Shown here in pieces: positions 63,071 to 64,000 of a stretch of 64,000 nt of DNA. The DNA is from Methylibium sp035476815 (GTDB taxonomy: Bacteria; Pseudomonadota; Gammaproteobacteria; Burkholderiales; Burkholderiaceae_C): assembly GCA_035476815.1 (NCBI GenBank), contig DATILD010000036.1, positions 1-64,000 of the forward strand. The letters run 5' to 3'. Below the pieces are notes generated by a model, which ran no database searches, was not told the origin of the DNA, and saw only the letters and a list, made by a program, of their open reading frames with translations. A program made the translations under genes and the position numbers. Every line of letters starts with the position of its first letter. Position 1 is the first letter of the stretch.

Positions 63071-64000
63071 ATGCGATGGAGTGCCTTGTCCTTTCGGGCC
63101 TGGAGCGGGCGGGCGGCGGCCTTGCCGCTGCTGCCGCCGGCCGGCGTGCCGGGCCCGGCCGGAGCGGCCGACGATCCGCCCGACGGCGCCAAGCTGCGCG
63201 TGCGCAGCGTCTGGATCTCCGACGTGCACCTGGGCACCCCCGGCTGCCAGGCGGCCGCGCTGCTCGACTTCCTGAAGGCGGTCGACAGCCGCCACCTCTA
63301 CCTGGTCGGCGACATCATCGACGGCTGGCAGCTGCGCCGCAGCTGGTACTGGCCGCAGGCCCACAACGATGTCGTGCAGAAGCTGCTGCGCAAGGCGCGC
63401 AAGGGCACGCGCGTGGTGTTCGTGCCGGGCAACCATGACGAGTTCGCGCGCAAGTACGTCGGCCACGACTTCGGCGGCATCCAGGTCGTGGAGGACTGCA
63501 TCCACACCACCGCCGACGGCCGGCGGCTGTGGATCACCCACGGCGACTACTTCGACGGCGTGATCCAGTGCGCCAAGTGGCTGGCCTATGTCGGCGACTC
63601 GGCCTACGAGCTGACGCTGAGGCTCAACCGCCACTTCAACTCGCTGCGCGCGCGGCTCGGGCTGCCGTACTGGAGCCTCAGCAAGTACCTGAAGCTCAAG
63701 GTCAAGCGCGCGGTCAGCTTCATCGGCGACTTCGAGCAGGCGGTCGTGCGCGAGGCCCAGCGCCGCGGCGTGCACGGCGTCGTCTGCGGGCACATCCACC
63801 ACGCGGAGCTGCGCGAGATCGACGGCATCACCTACGCCAACGACGGCGACTGGGTCGAGAGCCTCACGGCCCTGGTCGAGCACTTCGACGGGCGGCTCGA
63901 GATCGTCGACTGGAGCCGCCGCGGTTCAGAAGTCGACGACCAGCCCGGCGTGGATCACCAGCGGGTCGAGGGTGACGTCGGCGCTCACCGGCGCGCCGCC
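63071..64000 (+). CDS. Metallophosphoesterase, PlcP/LpxH-like (3' end beyond window)
   Basis: The frame runs from the ATG at 63071 for 310 codons to the window edge. After an Ala/Pro-rich leader (about 1-45), the calcineurin-type site is clear: ISDVHLG, VGDIIDGWQLRR, PGNHDE, THGDYFD and CGHIHHAE. This matches the group often labelled UDP-2,3-diacylglucosamine diphosphatase, which includes PlcP, the phospholipase C that replaces phospholipids during phosphate starvation. The PHO-like repeats upstream favour PlcP. The start is uncertain; GTG at 63146 or 63200 is possible. Confidence 0.8.
   Translation, partial: MRWSALSFRAWSGRAAALPLLPPAGVPGPAGAADDPPDGAKLRVRSVWISDVHLGTPGCQAAALLDFLKAVDSRHLYLVGDIIDGWQLRRSWYWPQAHNDVVQKLLRKARKGTRVVFVPGNHDEFARKYVGHDFGGIQVVEDCIHTTADGRRLWITHGDYFDGVIQCAKWLAYVGDSAYELTLRLNRHFNSLRARLGLPYWSLSKYLKLKVKRAVSFIGDFEQAVVREAQRRGVHGVVCGHIHHAELREIDGITYANDGDWVESLTALVEHFDGRLEIVDWSRRGSEVDDQPGVDHQRVEGDVGAHRRAA
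63926..64000 (-). CDS. C-terminus of an outer-membrane protein (OmpW-like?), cut by window edge
   Basis: Only the last 24 codons are visible on the minus strand. They end in TLDPLVIHAGLVVDF and a stop at 63926-63928. Alternating hydrophobic residues and a terminal Phe fit the last strand of a beta-barrel, and the pattern recalls OmpW. It overlaps the end of the metallophosphoesterase frame. The assignment rests on very little sequence. Confidence 0.4.
   Translation of the reverse strand, partial: GGAPVSADVTLDPLVIHAGLVVDF

Overview
The window is high-GC chromosomal DNA from a betaproteobacterium. Protein sequences and gene orders point to order Burkholderiales, probably the Rubrivivax/Leptothrix/Roseateles-like group. 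Evidence: the blocks rpsP-rimM-trmD-rplS, argH-algZ/algR-like pair, trxB-Crp-ftsK-lolA...rarA, rpmG-rpmB and DUF2782-polA/thrB. Names and placement rest on recognised sequence motifs; no database search was run. Most of the window is densely packed core genome. Many genes overlap by ATGA, and very long antisense reading frames are a by-product of base composition.

Layout. 1-7.2 kb: membrane protein (cut by the edge), GNAT acetyltransferase, MoxR ATPase, cytochrome c4, peptide-type binding protein, DUF1841, TauE/SafE exporter, transglutaminase/TPR lipoprotein. 7.3-12.7 kb: a malonate-use operon (GntR regulator, malonyl-CoA decarboxylase, Bug-type receptor, crotonase, malonyl-CoA synthetase). 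12.7-17.7 kb: two small minus-strand genes, the S16/RimM/TrmD/L19 operon, CoA-type NUDIX, CobD/CbiB-like protein. 17.7-22.5 kb: argH, a LytS/LytTR two-component pair, an RsmB-type rRNA methylase. 22.5-25.5 kb: two unknown exported proteins and a fatty-acid desaturase. 25.5-35.6 kb: L33/L28, TrxB, Crp/Fnr regulator, FtsK, LolA, an accessory 3.3-kb insert, RarA. 35.6-39.3 kb: livHMGF branched-chain amino acid transporter. 39.3-50.5 kb: flavin reductase, SDR, a catalytically dead HtrA, rhomboid, tRNA-Leu(CAA), CysM, NUDIX, TusA, GalU, a degenerate 2-hydroxyacid dehydrogenase, ValS. 50.6-64 kb: UvrD-type helicase, a tiny CPBP protease, PhoX, a BPSS1780-like membrane protein, ThrB, DUF2782, PolA, an O-acyltransferase, and a PlcP/LpxH-like metallophosphoesterase running off the edge.

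The most unusual signals are structural. (1) Two 90-bp repeats sit exactly at the livM/livG and livG/livF junctions. Each is a 29-codon ORF with an ATGA overlap at both ends, and the two copies show a compensatory stem change. (2) A 267-bp element with perfect 31-bp terminal inverted repeats and two internal hairpins lies in the lolA-rarA insert. (3) A 60-bp palindrome-like sequence is inserted in frame in valS and adds 20 residues. (4) Direct repeats at 11-bp spacing, shaped like PHO boxes, precede phoX and the PlcP-like gene. This suggests a phosphate-starvation response that includes membrane-lipid remodelling.
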